Origin: PSRI01 sp041484195
GTDB taxonomy: Bacteria; Bacteroidota; Bacteroidia; Chitinophagales; Chitinophagaceae
DNA: 64,000 nucleotides
Direction of reading: 5' to 3'
Assembly: GCA_041484195.1 (NCBI GenBank)
Contig: JBGPHC010000003.1
Location: forward strand, 124,001 to 188,000
Part shown: positions 50,846-60,538 of the stretch, piece after piece
How positions within the stretch are numbered: the first letter of the stretch is position 1
Layout: each line of letters starts with the position of its first letter
Program-made: the position numbers and the translations under genes
The notes under the pieces: model-generated
The model's database searches: none
Told to the model about the DNA's origin: nothing
The model's input: only the letters and a program-made list of their open reading frames with translations

Positions 50846-50874
50846 AACCGGAGGGCCCTGGCTTTCCGGTTTTT
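50846..50874 (+). terminator. Rho-independent terminator after mnmA
   Basis: A 7-bp stem AACCGGA / TCCGGTT with a 12-base GC-rich loop is followed by TTTG. It lies about 170 bases after the mnmA stop and just before the next gene. Confidence 0.65.
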
Positions 50875-50955
50875 GTTTATAGAAATATGATAAGTAAGAT
50901 GCAATCACCCAACTCTCAGAGGTTTGGAAGCCGTATTCCTATTGCCTGCACAACC

Positions 50956-51705
50956 ATGCTAAAAAATTGGATAACTATAGGTCTTCTGGGCTTTGTTTTT
51001 TTGCTCATCCATTCCTGCAAAAAATCTGAAAAGCTGAATCTTGCCACAGTGCATGATTATTATCCAATGGCGGTGGGCAAGTATATCACCTATCAATTGG
51101 ATTCGACGGTTTATCTGGATTTCGGGACAAGAGAAGAAGTTCACAGCTACCAGCTAAAAGATATTGTGGACGCCCAGATCACAGATAACAGCGGCAGGAT
51201 AAGTTTTCGAATCCGAAGAATGATCAGGGACTCTGCGGGCCAGAATCCCTGGTCTGACCTGGCTTCCTATATGGTAACTCCACTGGATCATTCTGTGGAA
51301 GTGGTGGACGATAATTTCCGCTATATTAAATTAAGCGATCCCATTACCGAAGCCTTTAACTGGAAAGGAAATGCCTATATCAGCATCATATCTGATGACC
51401 CAAAATGGGACTACCGCTATCTTGATGATTGGGATTATACTTATGCGAATGTCAATCAGCCTTATGCCGTCAATGGTATCACAATCGACAGCTCGGTGAC
51501 CATCAATCAGCGCGATGAAATTGTTGGTTATCCCGACATTGATACGCTGTACAGCGAGCGCAATTATGGCATTGAAATCTATGGCAAGGGTATCGGAATG
51601 TCGTTCAAAGATTTCCTTCATTGGGAATACCAGCCTGCGACACCCGGCAAGCAAGCAGAAAAAAGCGGCTATGGAATCAGATTGAGTATCATAGATCACA
51701 ATTAA
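50956..51705 (+). CDS. Lipoprotein of unknown function
   Basis: This 249-residue lipoprotein starts at ATG 50956 (MLKNWITIGLLGFVF) and has a lipobox LLIHSC with Cys21. The mature part is beta-rich and opens YYPMAVGKYITYQLDS, a pattern common in Bacteroidota outer-membrane lipoproteins of unknown role. Aromatic and acidic residues are abundant in WDYRYLDDWDYTYANV. The frame extends 23 codons upstream without signal-peptide character. It is 53 bases before the subtilase gene and may be expressed with it. Confidence 0.8.
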   Translation: MLKNWITIGLLGFVFLLIHSCKKSEKLNLATVHDYYPMAVGKYITYQLDSTVYLDFGTREEVHSYQLKDIVDAQITDNSGRISFRIRRMIRDSAGQNPWSDLASYMVTPLDHSVEVVDDNFRYIKLSDPITEAFNWKGNAYISIISDDPKWDYRYLDDWDYTYANVNQPYAVNGITIDSSVTINQRDEIVGYPDIDTLYSERNYGIEIYGKGIGMSFKDFLHWEYQPATPGKQAEKSGYGIRLSIIDHN

Positions 51706-51758
51706 ATCTTTTAAAAAAAACGATATCCCTGTATTGTTCCCGGAAAAACCAGTTTCTC

Positions 51759-53438
51759 ATGAAAAAAGTTTTGGTCCTTGTTTGCATTTTGGTTTTCGCG
51801 ATATCTGCAAGATCCCAATTCTCGAAGTATGTTGTGGTGCTGAAAGACAAAAACAACAACCCGTATAATCTCAATAACCCGTCGGCTTTTCTATCCGGGA
51901 AATCCATAGCCAGGAGAACGAGGCAGAATATCGCCCTGGATAGTACCGATCTTCCGATAGTGCCTGCTTACCTCGACAGTATTGCGGCTTCAGGAACAGT
52001 TTCCATACTCAATAAATCCAAATGGCTCAACCAGGTATTGATCCAATCAACAGACGCCGCGGCACTCGCCAAAATTCAATCATTTCCCTTCGTAAAATTC
52101 ATAACTGGCATCGCTCCCCGGGTGGCGGCCAATGCAGTGAGTAATCGTGACAAATTCAATGAACAGGTCACTGGCATCACCGGAACAAAAGGCGGTCAGG
52201 GGACCAATGATTTCTTTAATTACGGTAATATGTATCCGCAGATACATATCCATGAAGGGGAATACCTTCACAACAATGGGTTCCGGGGTGAAGGGATGAC
52301 AATTGCCATCCTCGACGGCGGCTTTTTTCACTATGATACCAATCCCGCATTAGACAGTGTGAGGCTTCAAAACAGGGTGCTGGGCACCTGGGACTTTGTA
52401 ATGAACGAATCGAGTGTAACGGAAGATAATATCCATGGCATGTATTGCTTTTCCATCATTGCCTCGAATGTTCCCGGATCACTGGTTGGCACTTGCCCCA
52501 AGGCGAATTTTTATTTGTTTCGAACTGAGGATGTGGCTACTGAGTATCCTGTGGAAGAACAAAACTGGGTAGCGGCGGCAGAAGTCGCTGATAGCCTCGG
52601 TGTGGACCTGATCACTTCTTCATTAGGGTATTCGGAATTCGACAATCCCGGATTCAACCATACTTATGCAGATTTGAATGGTAAAAATACCATCGTCACC
52701 AGGGGTGCGGATTTAGCGGTTCAAAAGGGAATGATTGTCACCAATAGCGCGGGCAATTCCGGAAATACAGCCTGGCATTATATTATTGCTCCGGCCGATG
52801 GTGACAGTGTGCTGGCCGTTGGGGCCGTGAACAGCAGCGGACAAATCGCTACATTTTCAAGCTATGGCCCAAGTTATGATGGAAGAATTAAACCCAATGT
52901 GGCTTCCGTGGGTTGGGGTACAGTAATCGCAGGAGCCAGTGGTAACCCCGCCTCTGGCAGTGGAACTTCTTTTTCAAATCCCAACCTGGCCGGACTCGTC
53001 ACCTGTTTGTGGCAGGCTTTTCCCGATTTCAGCAATATGGAGATTCTCGATGCCGTTCAAAAAAGTTCCAGCCAATACGCCAGTCCTGACGACAGGATTG
53101 GATATGGTATCCCCAATATGCGTGTAGCTTATGATCTCCTCGTGGCCAAGAGAGTCATTAGAAATGCCAATAATGTGCTGGCAAACGACTGGCTCAAGAC
53201 CTATCCGATTCCTTTCACCAATGCATTCACGGTCTTGTTGAAGGGTCAGGTTACGGGTAAGGCCACACTGGTTTTGTATGACGCCGGAGGGAGACAGTTG
53301 ACCATGAAGACGCAGGACACGGAGACAGATCAGTTGTATTTTATTTCTTTCAGCCAGTTGCAATCACTTCCCGCCGGTGTTTACCTGCTGAAATATTCTG
53401 ATGCCAAGACCAAAAGGACCATCAAAATCCTCAAGTAG
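51759..53438 (+). CDS. S8 family subtilisin-like protease with type IX secretion tail
   Basis: This 559-residue protein has a signal peptide (1-19) and an inhibitor-like propeptide (about 20-130). The catalytic domain carries Asp in IAILDGGFFH (about 185), His in NIHGMYCFS (about 226) and Ser in GSGTSFSNPNLAG (about 406). A C-terminal beta domain of about 80 residues (WLKTYPIPF to KRTIKILK) is a type A T9SS sorting signal. The protease is therefore probably exported across the outer membrane and anchored or released. Its stop overlaps the convergent methylase gene by 8 bases. Confidence 0.93.
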   Translation: MKKVLVLVCILVFAISARSQFSKYVVVLKDKNNNPYNLNNPSAFLSGKSIARRTRQNIALDSTDLPIVPAYLDSIAASGTVSILNKSKWLNQVLIQSTDAAALAKIQSFPFVKFITGIAPRVAANAVSNRDKFNEQVTGITGTKGGQGTNDFFNYGNMYPQIHIHEGEYLHNNGFRGEGMTIAILDGGFFHYDTNPALDSVRLQNRVLGTWDFVMNESSVTEDNIHGMYCFSIIASNVPGSLVGTCPKANFYLFRTEDVATEYPVEEQNWVAAAEVADSLGVDLITSSLGYSEFDNPGFNHTYADLNGKNTIVTRGADLAVQKGMIVTNSAGNSGNTAWHYIIAPADGDSVLAVGAVNSSGQIATFSSYGPSYDGRIKPNVASVGWGTVIAGASGNPASGSGTSFSNPNLAGLVTCLWQAFPDFSNMEILDAVQKSSSQYASPDDRIGYGIPNMRVAYDLLVAKRVIRNANNVLANDWLKTYPIPFTNAFTVLLKGQVTGKATLVLYDAGGRQLTMKTQDTETDQLYFISFSQLQSLPAGVYLLKYSDAKTKRTIKILK

Positions 53439-54642
53439 AGAAAATTGCAGCGAACATAGTGTCCGCTTTCTTCCTGTAACCTAAGATCAGTTCAGATTTT
53501 TGGACTTGCATGCCATATTCATGAGTGAGAAAATCCACCATGGATTCATTTTCCATTCTATAGACAGAGCAGGTAATATACAGAAGGAATCCATCTTTCC
53601 TGATCTTTGGAATGACATTCGACACAATCTTTTTTTGTAAGGAATGATAGGAATAAATTTGTTCCTCCCTGAAAAAGGATAATTGTTCAGGCGTTCTCCC
53701 CCAGGTGCCAGAACCACTGCAGGGAGCATCGACGATTACGAGGTCGTATGGGCCTTTACCTGATTTTCCCCTGGCAGGATTTGATTGTTGAAATGGTTCG
53801 GACTTTCGCGAAGAATCAGTGGAAAGGTCAGCAACGAATGAATGATAATTCCTGATACCCGCAATAGCAAAGCGTTTTTTCAAATTTTTCAGAATGGCAG
53901 GCCTCAGGTCCGAAACATCCAGATCCATGCTCTCTAAAATATCATAAGCCATAATAGATTTACCGCCGCTTCCACTGCAGGCATCCCAGACCCTGGCTTT
54001 GCTCCCCTTCCACAAATCCCTGAGTTGAAACAAAAACTCTCCGGTGAGCTGGGAACTGAAATCCTGGACCACTGCTTCCTTGTCCAGTGAAATCAACTTG
54101 TCAATCGCTGTGGAATTGGGGAGCGCATAACAGAAATCAGAATGAACAGTAAATTTCACACCGGCATTTAGGAGTTTTTCTCTCACCTGATTTTCTCTGC
54201 CGGGTCTTACCCTGATAAAAAGATCAGGTTGGATCAGGTGAGAAATTGCGAATTCACGGGCATCTATACCCGCACTCAGTTCATGCGGGAATGGAAATAT
54301 CGCCGCAAATTCATGGAGATCAATGGCCAGGAAACCAAACTTTTCTTCCAGGGTCTTAGCAGCCAGTTGATTCCATTCCGGTTTCAGGTTTTCCAAAAGT
54401 TCATTCGAGGCCGTTGAACATAAAAGGAGGCCGAGCAAGATTCTCTCTTCGGTGGGAAGTCCGGCAAGAGCCCTGCCCAAGCGGAAATAGGAATAACAAA
54501 GCTGACCAATATTCCTACGGTCACTCGAACCGAATTTTCCGTGTTCCCTGAAATAATTCCTTATGAAATGATGGAAAGGAATCTCACCCTTATACAAGTT
54601 GATAAGCCTGGCGGCCGATGCAAGGTGAGAAAAATATTTCAT
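53431..54642 (-). CDS. RsmB/NOP family rRNA/tRNA cytosine-C5 methyltransferase
   Basis: This SAM-dependent RNA m5C methyltransferase has 403 residues from ATG 54642 (MKYFSHLASAARL). The SAM loop is VWDACSGSGGKS, motif IV is VDAPCSGSGTWGR with its cysteine, and motif VI is YITCSVYRMENE with the catalytic cysteine. The N-terminal 130 residues are an all-helical RNA-binding domain (NusB-like). In this group the target is usually 16S rRNA, but tRNA is possible. It lies on its own and converges with the subtilase gene. Confidence 0.88.
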   Translation of the reverse strand: MKYFSHLASAARLINLYKGEIPFHHFIRNYFREHGKFGSSDRRNIGQLCYSYFRLGRALAGLPTEERILLGLLLCSTASNELLENLKPEWNQLAAKTLEEKFGFLAIDLHEFAAIFPFPHELSAGIDAREFAISHLIQPDLFIRVRPGRENQVREKLLNAGVKFTVHSDFCYALPNSTAIDKLISLDKEAVVQDFSSQLTGEFLFQLRDLWKGSKARVWDACSGSGGKSIMAYDILESMDLDVSDLRPAILKNLKKRFAIAGIRNYHSFVADLSTDSSRKSEPFQQSNPARGKSGKGPYDLVIVDAPCSGSGTWGRTPEQLSFFREEQIYSYHSLQKKIVSNVIPKIRKDGFLLYITCSVYRMENESMVDFLTHEYGMQVQKSELILGYRKKADTMFAAIFST

Positions 54643-54729
54643 GAATGCACAAGATACAAAACAGGCATGTACCGGGCTGCAGAACAAAGCGAAGCTTGAA
54701 ATGTAGACCTCATTTATCGAATGTATTCC

Positions 54730-55608
54730 CTATTTATAATTCAGCGTTAGATTGGATACAATATTCCCGGGATTCTGGGTGCTCACGCCTGTTGCCGGTT
54801 TGTTGGAAGAATTATAGGTGTAACTGGTATTGAGGGTGACTATGCTGGTTCCGCTTGTCAGGTCATTTATCTGATAAGTGATGACATTGTTGGTGGAATA
54901 ATAGTCAGGATTCCCGAGCACGAATGCTTCATTCATCAGGTGCAGCGGATTGGGTTTGTCATCGAATCCACGAACGTAGGTAGCAATTTTTTGCAGGCTA
55001 TTAGTATTGGGGTCCAATGTAAAAGCGCTCATCGAAGTAATATTCCCGTTGGCCCCATACTCATATTCAAATTTGGAAACAACCTGCACCGCTGGGCCTG
55101 AACCAGCATTGGTCAGCCAGTCTTCCAGTGCGATCACCTTGCCTGAAGCATCATAGATAAAAGGCATACTGTCAATAATGGAAATTCCAAACATGCTCAA
55201 CTGACTAATACTGTAGGCATACCTGGATGATGCCGCATCGTAATAAACATCAGTCGCCGTGCTGTCAAGCCCGCTTTGGGCCAATAGGGCGCTTTTTTGC
55301 ACGATCTGGGTAATGTTGCCCGAGGTATTCCTGCGAATGTTCACGACACTGCCCAGATCAACTCCCTGGCGAGTACCCGTGACAGTCATACTGATCAGCC
55401 TCTTTGAAGGATCATATTCAAAGTCTGTGGTGACTGTACCGGAACTGGATTCGGCAACTGTTTTAACCAATAGGTCACCATTGGAGTTGCCCCCGGTATT
55501 ACCACCCCCCGGGTTACCGTTAGTATTGTCTTCAAAACTCAATTCTTTCTGGCAGGAACAAAAAATAAGGCATGACAGCGTGCAGATACAAATAATGTTT
55601 TTCAACAT
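54730..55608 (-). CDS. Lipoprotein of unknown function with a Gly/Asn-rich linker
   Basis: This 292-residue lipoprotein has lipobox LIFCSC (Cys19) followed by a flexible GNPGGGNTGGNSNGD linker (about 30-45). A repetitive beta region then follows, with short motifs such as FEYDPSKRLISMTVTG, YDAASSRYAYSIS and YDASGKVIALEDW. Such Tyr-Asp-rich strand repeats resemble YD/RHS-like or DUF4595-type proteins of Bacteroidota. It is surface-exposed or periplasmic by inference. No enzymatic motif is visible. Confidence 0.78.
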   Translation of the reverse strand: MLKNIICICTLSCLIFCSCQKELSFEDNTNGNPGGGNTGGNSNGDLLVKTVAESSSGTVTTDFEYDPSKRLISMTVTGTRQGVDLGSVVNIRRNTSGNITQIVQKSALLAQSGLDSTATDVYYDAASSRYAYSISQLSMFGISIIDSMPFIYDASGKVIALEDWLTNAGSGPAVQVVSKFEYEYGANGNITSMSAFTLDPNTNSLQKIATYVRGFDDKPNPLHLMNEAFVLGNPDYYSTNNVITYQINDLTSGTSIVTLNTSYTYNSSNKPATGVSTQNPGNIVSNLTLNYK

Positions 55609-55665
55609 GAGTTGTTAGATTATTAGGGCTATTATGGTTGACTTCAGACGAAAATGATTGCCATT

Positions 55666-56904
55666 TCAAAGTTCCAGTAAGGCTTTTACAGGATCCTTAC
55701 CGAACAATAGCAGCTCCGGATTTTCCAGCAATTCCTTTATCCGCACCAGGAAACTCACAGACTCACGCCCGTCTATGACCCGGTGGTCATAACTCAAAGC
55801 AAGATACATCATTGGTTTTACAATCACCTGCCCATTGACTGCTATTGGTCGTTCCTGGATCTTATGCATCCCCAAAATGGCTGACTGGGGAGGATTTATA
55901 ATTGGCGTGCTCATGAGTGAACCGAATACTCCACCGTTAGTAATGGTAAAAGTGCCGCCCTGCAATTCTTCGAGGGATAATTTATTGTCACGGGCCTTAT
56001 TGGCAAGCTCTATAACTTTCAACTCAATGTCAGACATGCGAAGGCTTTCCACATTGCGGATAACGGGAACGGTCAGACCGCGTGGTGTGGATACTGCTAT
56101 TGAAATATCAACATAGTCATGATAGACCAGGTTTTCTCCATCCAGATAGGCATTCACCGATGGCCAGTCCTGCAATGCATAGCAGCAAGCTTTCGCGAAG
56201 AAACTCATGAATCCCAGGCCTACCCCGTGAATTTCTTTGAACTTGTCCTTGTATTTAGTGCGGATGGCCATGATATTGCTCAAATCCGCTTCATTGAAAG
56301 TGGTGAGCATGGCCGTGGTATTCTTTGCTTCTACGAGCCTGCGTGAAATGGTCTTCCGCAGTTGGCTCATTTTTTCTCTTCTTTCATTGCGGCTAAACGC
56401 AGTTATTCCAGGAGCCGTGCCCGGGTGGCTGAGGGCCGCAATCACGTCTTCCTTTAGTATTCTGCCATTATAGCCGCTGGGTGAAATGGATTTGGGGTCC
56501 ACTCCTTTGTCGGCGATGATGGCCGCGGCCACTGGAGATGTTTTTACGCTGCCGGGTTCTGTCTTTGCAGTGGCCTCTGTCACCACAGGTCTTGCTTCTA
56601 CTTTCTTCGCAGTTGGCGGTTGCTCCGCGGCCACCGCAGGCTGTGCGCTTAGTTTTATTTCGGGCTTGGGAGCACTTTCATCTATGGAAGCCAACAAATC
56701 TCCGATCTTAAGTACATCACCTTCCTTGGCTTGCGTTTTCAGAACGCCGGCTTTTTCGGCATTCACTTCAAATGTCGCTTTTTCACTTTCCAATTCTGCC
56801 ACCACTTCATCTCTTTCTACATAAGATCCGTCGGGCTTCGCCCATTTTAACAGAGTCACTTCGCTAATAGATTCTCCTACTGTTGGAACTTTTATATCAA
56901 TCAT
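55666..56904 (-). CDS. odhB: 2-oxoglutarate dehydrogenase E2 component (dihydrolipoyllysine succinyltransferase)
   Basis: This 412-residue E2 protein has an N-terminal lipoyl domain (1-75, lipoyl lysine in ELESEKATFEV) and an Ala/Pro/Lys-rich linker. An E1/E3-binding domain (about 123-160, SPVAAAIIADKGVDP) follows, then a catalytic acyltransferase domain ending SYDHRVIDGRESVSFL with the active-site His. It forms the core of the TCA-cycle complex with E1, encoded directly upstream (74-base gap). Length is normal. Confidence 0.96.
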   Translation of the reverse strand: MIDIKVPTVGESISEVTLLKWAKPDGSYVERDEVVAELESEKATFEVNAEKAGVLKTQAKEGDVLKIGDLLASIDESAPKPEIKLSAQPAVAAEQPPTAKKVEARPVVTEATAKTEPGSVKTSPVAAAIIADKGVDPKSISPSGYNGRILKEDVIAALSHPGTAPGITAFSRNERREKMSQLRKTISRRLVEAKNTTAMLTTFNEADLSNIMAIRTKYKDKFKEIHGVGLGFMSFFAKACCYALQDWPSVNAYLDGENLVYHDYVDISIAVSTPRGLTVPVIRNVESLRMSDIELKVIELANKARDNKLSLEELQGGTFTITNGGVFGSLMSTPIINPPQSAILGMHKIQERPIAVNGQVIVKPMMYLALSYDHRVIDGRESVSFLVRIKELLENPELLLFGKDPVKALLEL

Positions 56905-56978
56905 AATGCCCTTTTATATAATGTTCTTTGCATCGGGTATTCGAAACCGTCGAGCAAGCATTTTTAAGTCATGCGGCC

Positions 56979-59765
56979 TCAGATGCTAAAAGCTGTATCA
57001 ATTATTTCAGCCTGCTCCTGCTGATGAATCTTATTGAATCCTGTTGCGGTGGCGGCGCTGCCCTCCCGGCTGATGACACCATAATTGATTTCCTTCAAAC
57101 CTGCCTGCCGCAGGGAATTATTCAGGTTCATCTGCAAGAATGAAGCGGCACCCATATTTAATGGTTCCTCCTGCACCCAATACCAGATGGCCTTATTGTA
57201 CTTAGCATACAATTTCGACAATTGTTTGTAAGGTAATGGATACAATTGTTCCAGGCGTATGAGGGCCACATCTTTGCGATTCTCTTTCTGCTTTTTCTCA
57301 ACAAGGTCAAAATATATCTTGCCGCTGCAGAAAAGCACTTTCTTTACAGCGGTACCGTTTTCAACGGATGGATCATCTATCAATTCAGCGAAGGCTCCTT
57401 TTGTGAAATCACTCAAAGATGAATAACTGCCCGAATGCCGCAGATTTGCCTTGGGTGAAAAATTGATGAGGGGCTTGCGGAATGGCCAGGCCAACTGCCT
57501 TCTCAATCCGTGGAAAAAATTGGCCGCCGTTGTAATATTGGTCACAACCATATTCAATTCAGCGCACATTTGAAGGAATCTTTCCATTCTTCCGGAGCTG
57601 TGTTCGGGTCCCTGGCCTTCGTATCCATGTGGCAGTAGCATCACTACTCCATTCATACGATTCCATTTTTGTTCTCCGGCTGCAATGAATTGGTCAATGA
57701 TTGTTTGTGCTCCGTTGCCGAAGTCACCAAACTGTGCCTCCCATAACACCAATCCGCCGGGGTTGGACAATGCATATCCATATTCAAAACCCAGGACGCC
57801 GTATTCGCTCAACAAAGAATTGTAGATCCTGAATAAACCCTTAGCTCCCTCTATATTGCCTAATCGATTATATGCTTTGTCGGTAGATTCATCTCTCAGC
57901 ACCGCGTGACGATGGGAAAAAGTTCCCCGGCAGACATCCTGTCCGCTCATGCGTACATCGTGTCCATCCAATAGCAGGCTGCCATAGGCCATGAGTTCAC
58001 CGGTGGCCCAATCGGCCTTGCCTTCTTCATTAAACAACCTGATCTTGTCCTGCAGTATTTTTTCAATTTTCCGCAGCGGTTTGAAATCTGCGGGCCAACT
58101 CATAATGGAATTGAAAATTTTCCTGAACTGCTCTTCCGTAATGGCTGTTTCCGGGGATTTGTCAAAATCCTCCGCGTTGGCTCTTCGCAGGCTTTTCCAT
58201 AACAATTCCGGAGGCTGGTAATGATATGGAAGCGGATTTTGTTTTACTTCATCCAAACGTTCCTGCAGGTCGGCCCAAAACTTCTTTTCCATTTCTTTCG
58301 CCAGGCTCTGTGCTTCCGGATCACCATGCTCCATGAGATAATTTACATATACTTCGCGCGGATTGGGATGTTTATCAATGATCGCGTATAGCTTCGGCTG
58401 TGTGAATTTTGGATCATCTCCTTCATTGTGGCCATGACGACGATAGCATACCATATCGATAAAAACATCAGAATTGAATTCCTGCCGATAGCGGGTTGCC
58501 ATCTCTGCGCATTTTACAACGGCCTCGGCATCATCCCCATTCACATGTAGTACCGGGGCTTGTATGATGGCGGCGAGCGAAGTACAATAGTCGGAACTCC
58601 TGGCATCTTCAAAATCGGTTGTGAATCCAATCTGATTATTTATTACAAAATGCATCGTCCCACCCGTGTAAAATCCTTCCAGGTTACACATCTGCAAAAC
58701 TTCATACACGATTCCCTGGCCTGCAATAGATGCGTCACCGTGGATCAGGATGGGAAGAATCTTATCGAAATCACTTTCATACAACACATCTGCCTTAGCC
58801 CTCGCGAATCCAACTACTACAGGATCCACTGCTTCAAGGTGTGATGGGTTGGGCATCAGTTTCAGATGCATGGTCTTATTACCAGCCGTTTGCACCTCAC
58901 TTCCAAATCCCATATGATATTTTACATCCCCGCTGCCCATGGTCTGATCAAGTTTGGCAGTGCCTTCAAATTCACTGAAGATCTGACCATAGGTCTTACC
59001 TATGATATTAGCCAAAACATTCAGGCGGCCTCTGTGTGCCATACCGATCACCACTTCCTGCACCCCGAGATCACCCGATGTATTGATGATGGCATCCAGC
59101 GCGGGAATGGTAGTTTCTCCTCCTTCCAGGGAAAATCTTTTTTGTCCTACATACTTTGTATGCAGAAATTTTTCAAACATCACACCCTGGTTAAGCTTCT
59201 CCAATATCCTCTCTTTCTTTTCGAGGGGCAGTGGTTTCAGAAAATTAGATTCCATTTCCCTTGTCAGCCAGTCCACTTTTTTCTGATTGCTGATATATTT
59301 AAATTCGATTCCTACGTGACCGGCGTACCATTTTTTGAGATGGTCCAGGATATTTCTCAGGGAAGTGGTACCCAGGCCAATGAGGTTGCCAGCATAGAAA
59401 TTCTTATCGAGGTCTTCTTCCGTGAATCCGAAAAATGACAAGTCCAGGTTGGCTCCCCGGTCCTTTCGGGGTCGGATGGGATTGGTATCGGCCACCAAAT
59501 GCCCCTTATTGCGATAGCCCAGTATCATTCGATATGCGCCCAGTTCCTTCTTCCAGTCAACCGTACCGGAGACTGAGGTGGTGGCGACCGTTCCGGCAGT
59601 TGGAGAACCGTTGGATCCGGCTTTTGCCTGAGAAACAGCAAAATCAAATCCATCAAAAAACTTCCTGAGCTCGGGATCGATACTGTTCGGGTCTTTTATA
59701 TAGTCCTGGTATAAACTCTCAATATAAGCAGGGTGTGAATTAGTGATATACGAAAAATCTTTCAT
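56979..59765 (-). CDS. sucA: 2-oxoglutarate dehydrogenase E1 component
   Basis: This 928-residue thiamine-diphosphate enzyme decarboxylates 2-oxoglutarate. It starts with the E1 N-terminal segment HPAYIESLYQDYIKDPNSIDPE. IGMAHRGRLNVLANI, HGDASIAGQGIVYEVLQM, the ThDP/Mg motif in CHRRHGHNEGDDP-type YRRHGHNEGDDPKFTQP, and EAQFGDFGNGAQ in the transketolase-like half are all visible. It is coupled to odhB; the E3 gene is not in the window. A -7 element lies about 70 bases upstream. Confidence 0.97.
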   Translation of the reverse strand: MKDFSYITNSHPAYIESLYQDYIKDPNSIDPELRKFFDGFDFAVSQAKAGSNGSPTAGTVATTSVSGTVDWKKELGAYRMILGYRNKGHLVADTNPIRPRKDRGANLDLSFFGFTEEDLDKNFYAGNLIGLGTTSLRNILDHLKKWYAGHVGIEFKYISNQKKVDWLTREMESNFLKPLPLEKKERILEKLNQGVMFEKFLHTKYVGQKRFSLEGGETTIPALDAIINTSGDLGVQEVVIGMAHRGRLNVLANIIGKTYGQIFSEFEGTAKLDQTMGSGDVKYHMGFGSEVQTAGNKTMHLKLMPNPSHLEAVDPVVVGFARAKADVLYESDFDKILPILIHGDASIAGQGIVYEVLQMCNLEGFYTGGTMHFVINNQIGFTTDFEDARSSDYCTSLAAIIQAPVLHVNGDDAEAVVKCAEMATRYRQEFNSDVFIDMVCYRRHGHNEGDDPKFTQPKLYAIIDKHPNPREVYVNYLMEHGDPEAQSLAKEMEKKFWADLQERLDEVKQNPLPYHYQPPELLWKSLRRANAEDFDKSPETAITEEQFRKIFNSIMSWPADFKPLRKIEKILQDKIRLFNEEGKADWATGELMAYGSLLLDGHDVRMSGQDVCRGTFSHRHAVLRDESTDKAYNRLGNIEGAKGLFRIYNSLLSEYGVLGFEYGYALSNPGGLVLWEAQFGDFGNGAQTIIDQFIAAGEQKWNRMNGVVMLLPHGYEGQGPEHSSGRMERFLQMCAELNMVVTNITTAANFFHGLRRQLAWPFRKPLINFSPKANLRHSGSYSSLSDFTKGAFAELIDDPSVENGTAVKKVLFCSGKIYFDLVEKKQKENRKDVALIRLEQLYPLPYKQLSKLYAKYNKAIWYWVQEEPLNMGAASFLQMNLNNSLRQAGLKEINYGVISREGSAATATGFNKIHQQEQAEIIDTAFSI

Positions 59766-59834
59766 GATTGATTAGACTTAAAATGACTTCGTCCACAATG
59801 AGTGAACTTGCTTGGCGACAACTCAAACGGGACA

Positions 59835-59842
59835 CAAACCTA
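59835..59842 (-). promoter_or_regulatory. -7 element of the sucA-odhB operon
   Basis: TAGGTTTG on the minus strand matches TAnnTTTG and lies 70 bases before the sucA start. The nearest TTTG upstream is 24 bases away, longer than usual. Confidence 0.5.
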
Positions 59843-60023
59843 CATGATTTTGCCGAAAATTTGCCTCAAAAGAAAGGTGAAAACAGGCGGTTATTTGATT
59901 GACTGGCAGGAAAAATTAATCAATTCATATTGCTGTTTTTCGGGTTCCTGACCCTGGATTTTTCAGCTACCCGGAAGGTATTTTCCTCGTTTCTGACCCC
60001 AAACCCCATAAAGGAAGAAAATA

Positions 60024-60055
60024 TTTGGATTTTCAGGCTGTCAGAGCTACCTTTG
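60024..60055 (+). promoter_or_regulatory. Promoter of rpsT
   Basis: TTTG (60024-60027), a 20-base spacer and TACCTTTG (60048-60055) give a near-ideal Bacteroidota promoter, 19 bases before the start codon. Confidence 0.85.
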
Positions 60056-60074
60056 CCATCCTAAATTTTGAAGC

Positions 60075-60329
60075 ATGGCCAATCATAAAGCTACGAAAAA
60101 AGATGTCCGTCAGGCTACCAAGCGCAGAGAAAGGAATCGTCTTGCCGGCAAGACTTCCCGTAACGCCATCCGCGACCTGAAAGCCTTGACAGATAAGAAC
60201 GGAGCGGCCAAAGAGCTGCCGCAGGTGGTGAGCATGATCGACAAGTTGGCGAAGCGTGGCATCATTCATAAGAATAAGGCCGCCAATCTGAAGAGCAAGC
60301 TCACAAAGAAAGTCAATGCCACAGCATAA
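60075..60329 (+). CDS. rpsT: 30S ribosomal protein S20
   Basis: This 84-residue basic, all-helical protein of the small ribosomal subunit opens MANHKATKKDVRQATKRRERN. It ends with the conserved MIDKLAKRGIIHKNKAANLKSKL region that wraps the 5' domain of 16S rRNA. It has its own strong promoter and terminator, as is common for rpsT. Confidence 0.97.
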   Translation: MANHKATKKDVRQATKRRERNRLAGKTSRNAIRDLKALTDKNGAAKELPQVVSMIDKLAKRGIIHKNKAANLKSKLTKKVNATA

Positions 60330-60355
60330 TTCATAAGTTTTTCTGAAATTATACG

Positions 60356-60386
60356 AAAGCATCCGCCAGTTGGCGGATGCTTTTTT
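60356..60386 (+). terminator. Rho-independent terminator of rpsT
   Basis: Nearly perfect arms AAGCATCCGCCA / TGGCGGATGCTT, with a minimal loop, run into six T. It starts 27 bases after the rpsT stop. Confidence 0.93.
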
Positions 60387-60538
60387 GGTTTCTAAATTTC
60401 ATGCCAATTCCGTGACAGATATATTCACTTGGACAGCAGTCAATAGTGGCTTTCAATTTAATGATTTGTAAACCGAAGAATGGAAGTCTGACTGATCAAG
60501 GCCGATCGGCTTTAACATGATCGAAATTCGATCCTTTT

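Larger units (their letters stand above)
59766..60074. other. 309-base divergent region between sucA and rpsT
   Basis: It holds the sucA -7 element and the rpsT promoter. No ORF or other structure was found. Confidence 0.6.
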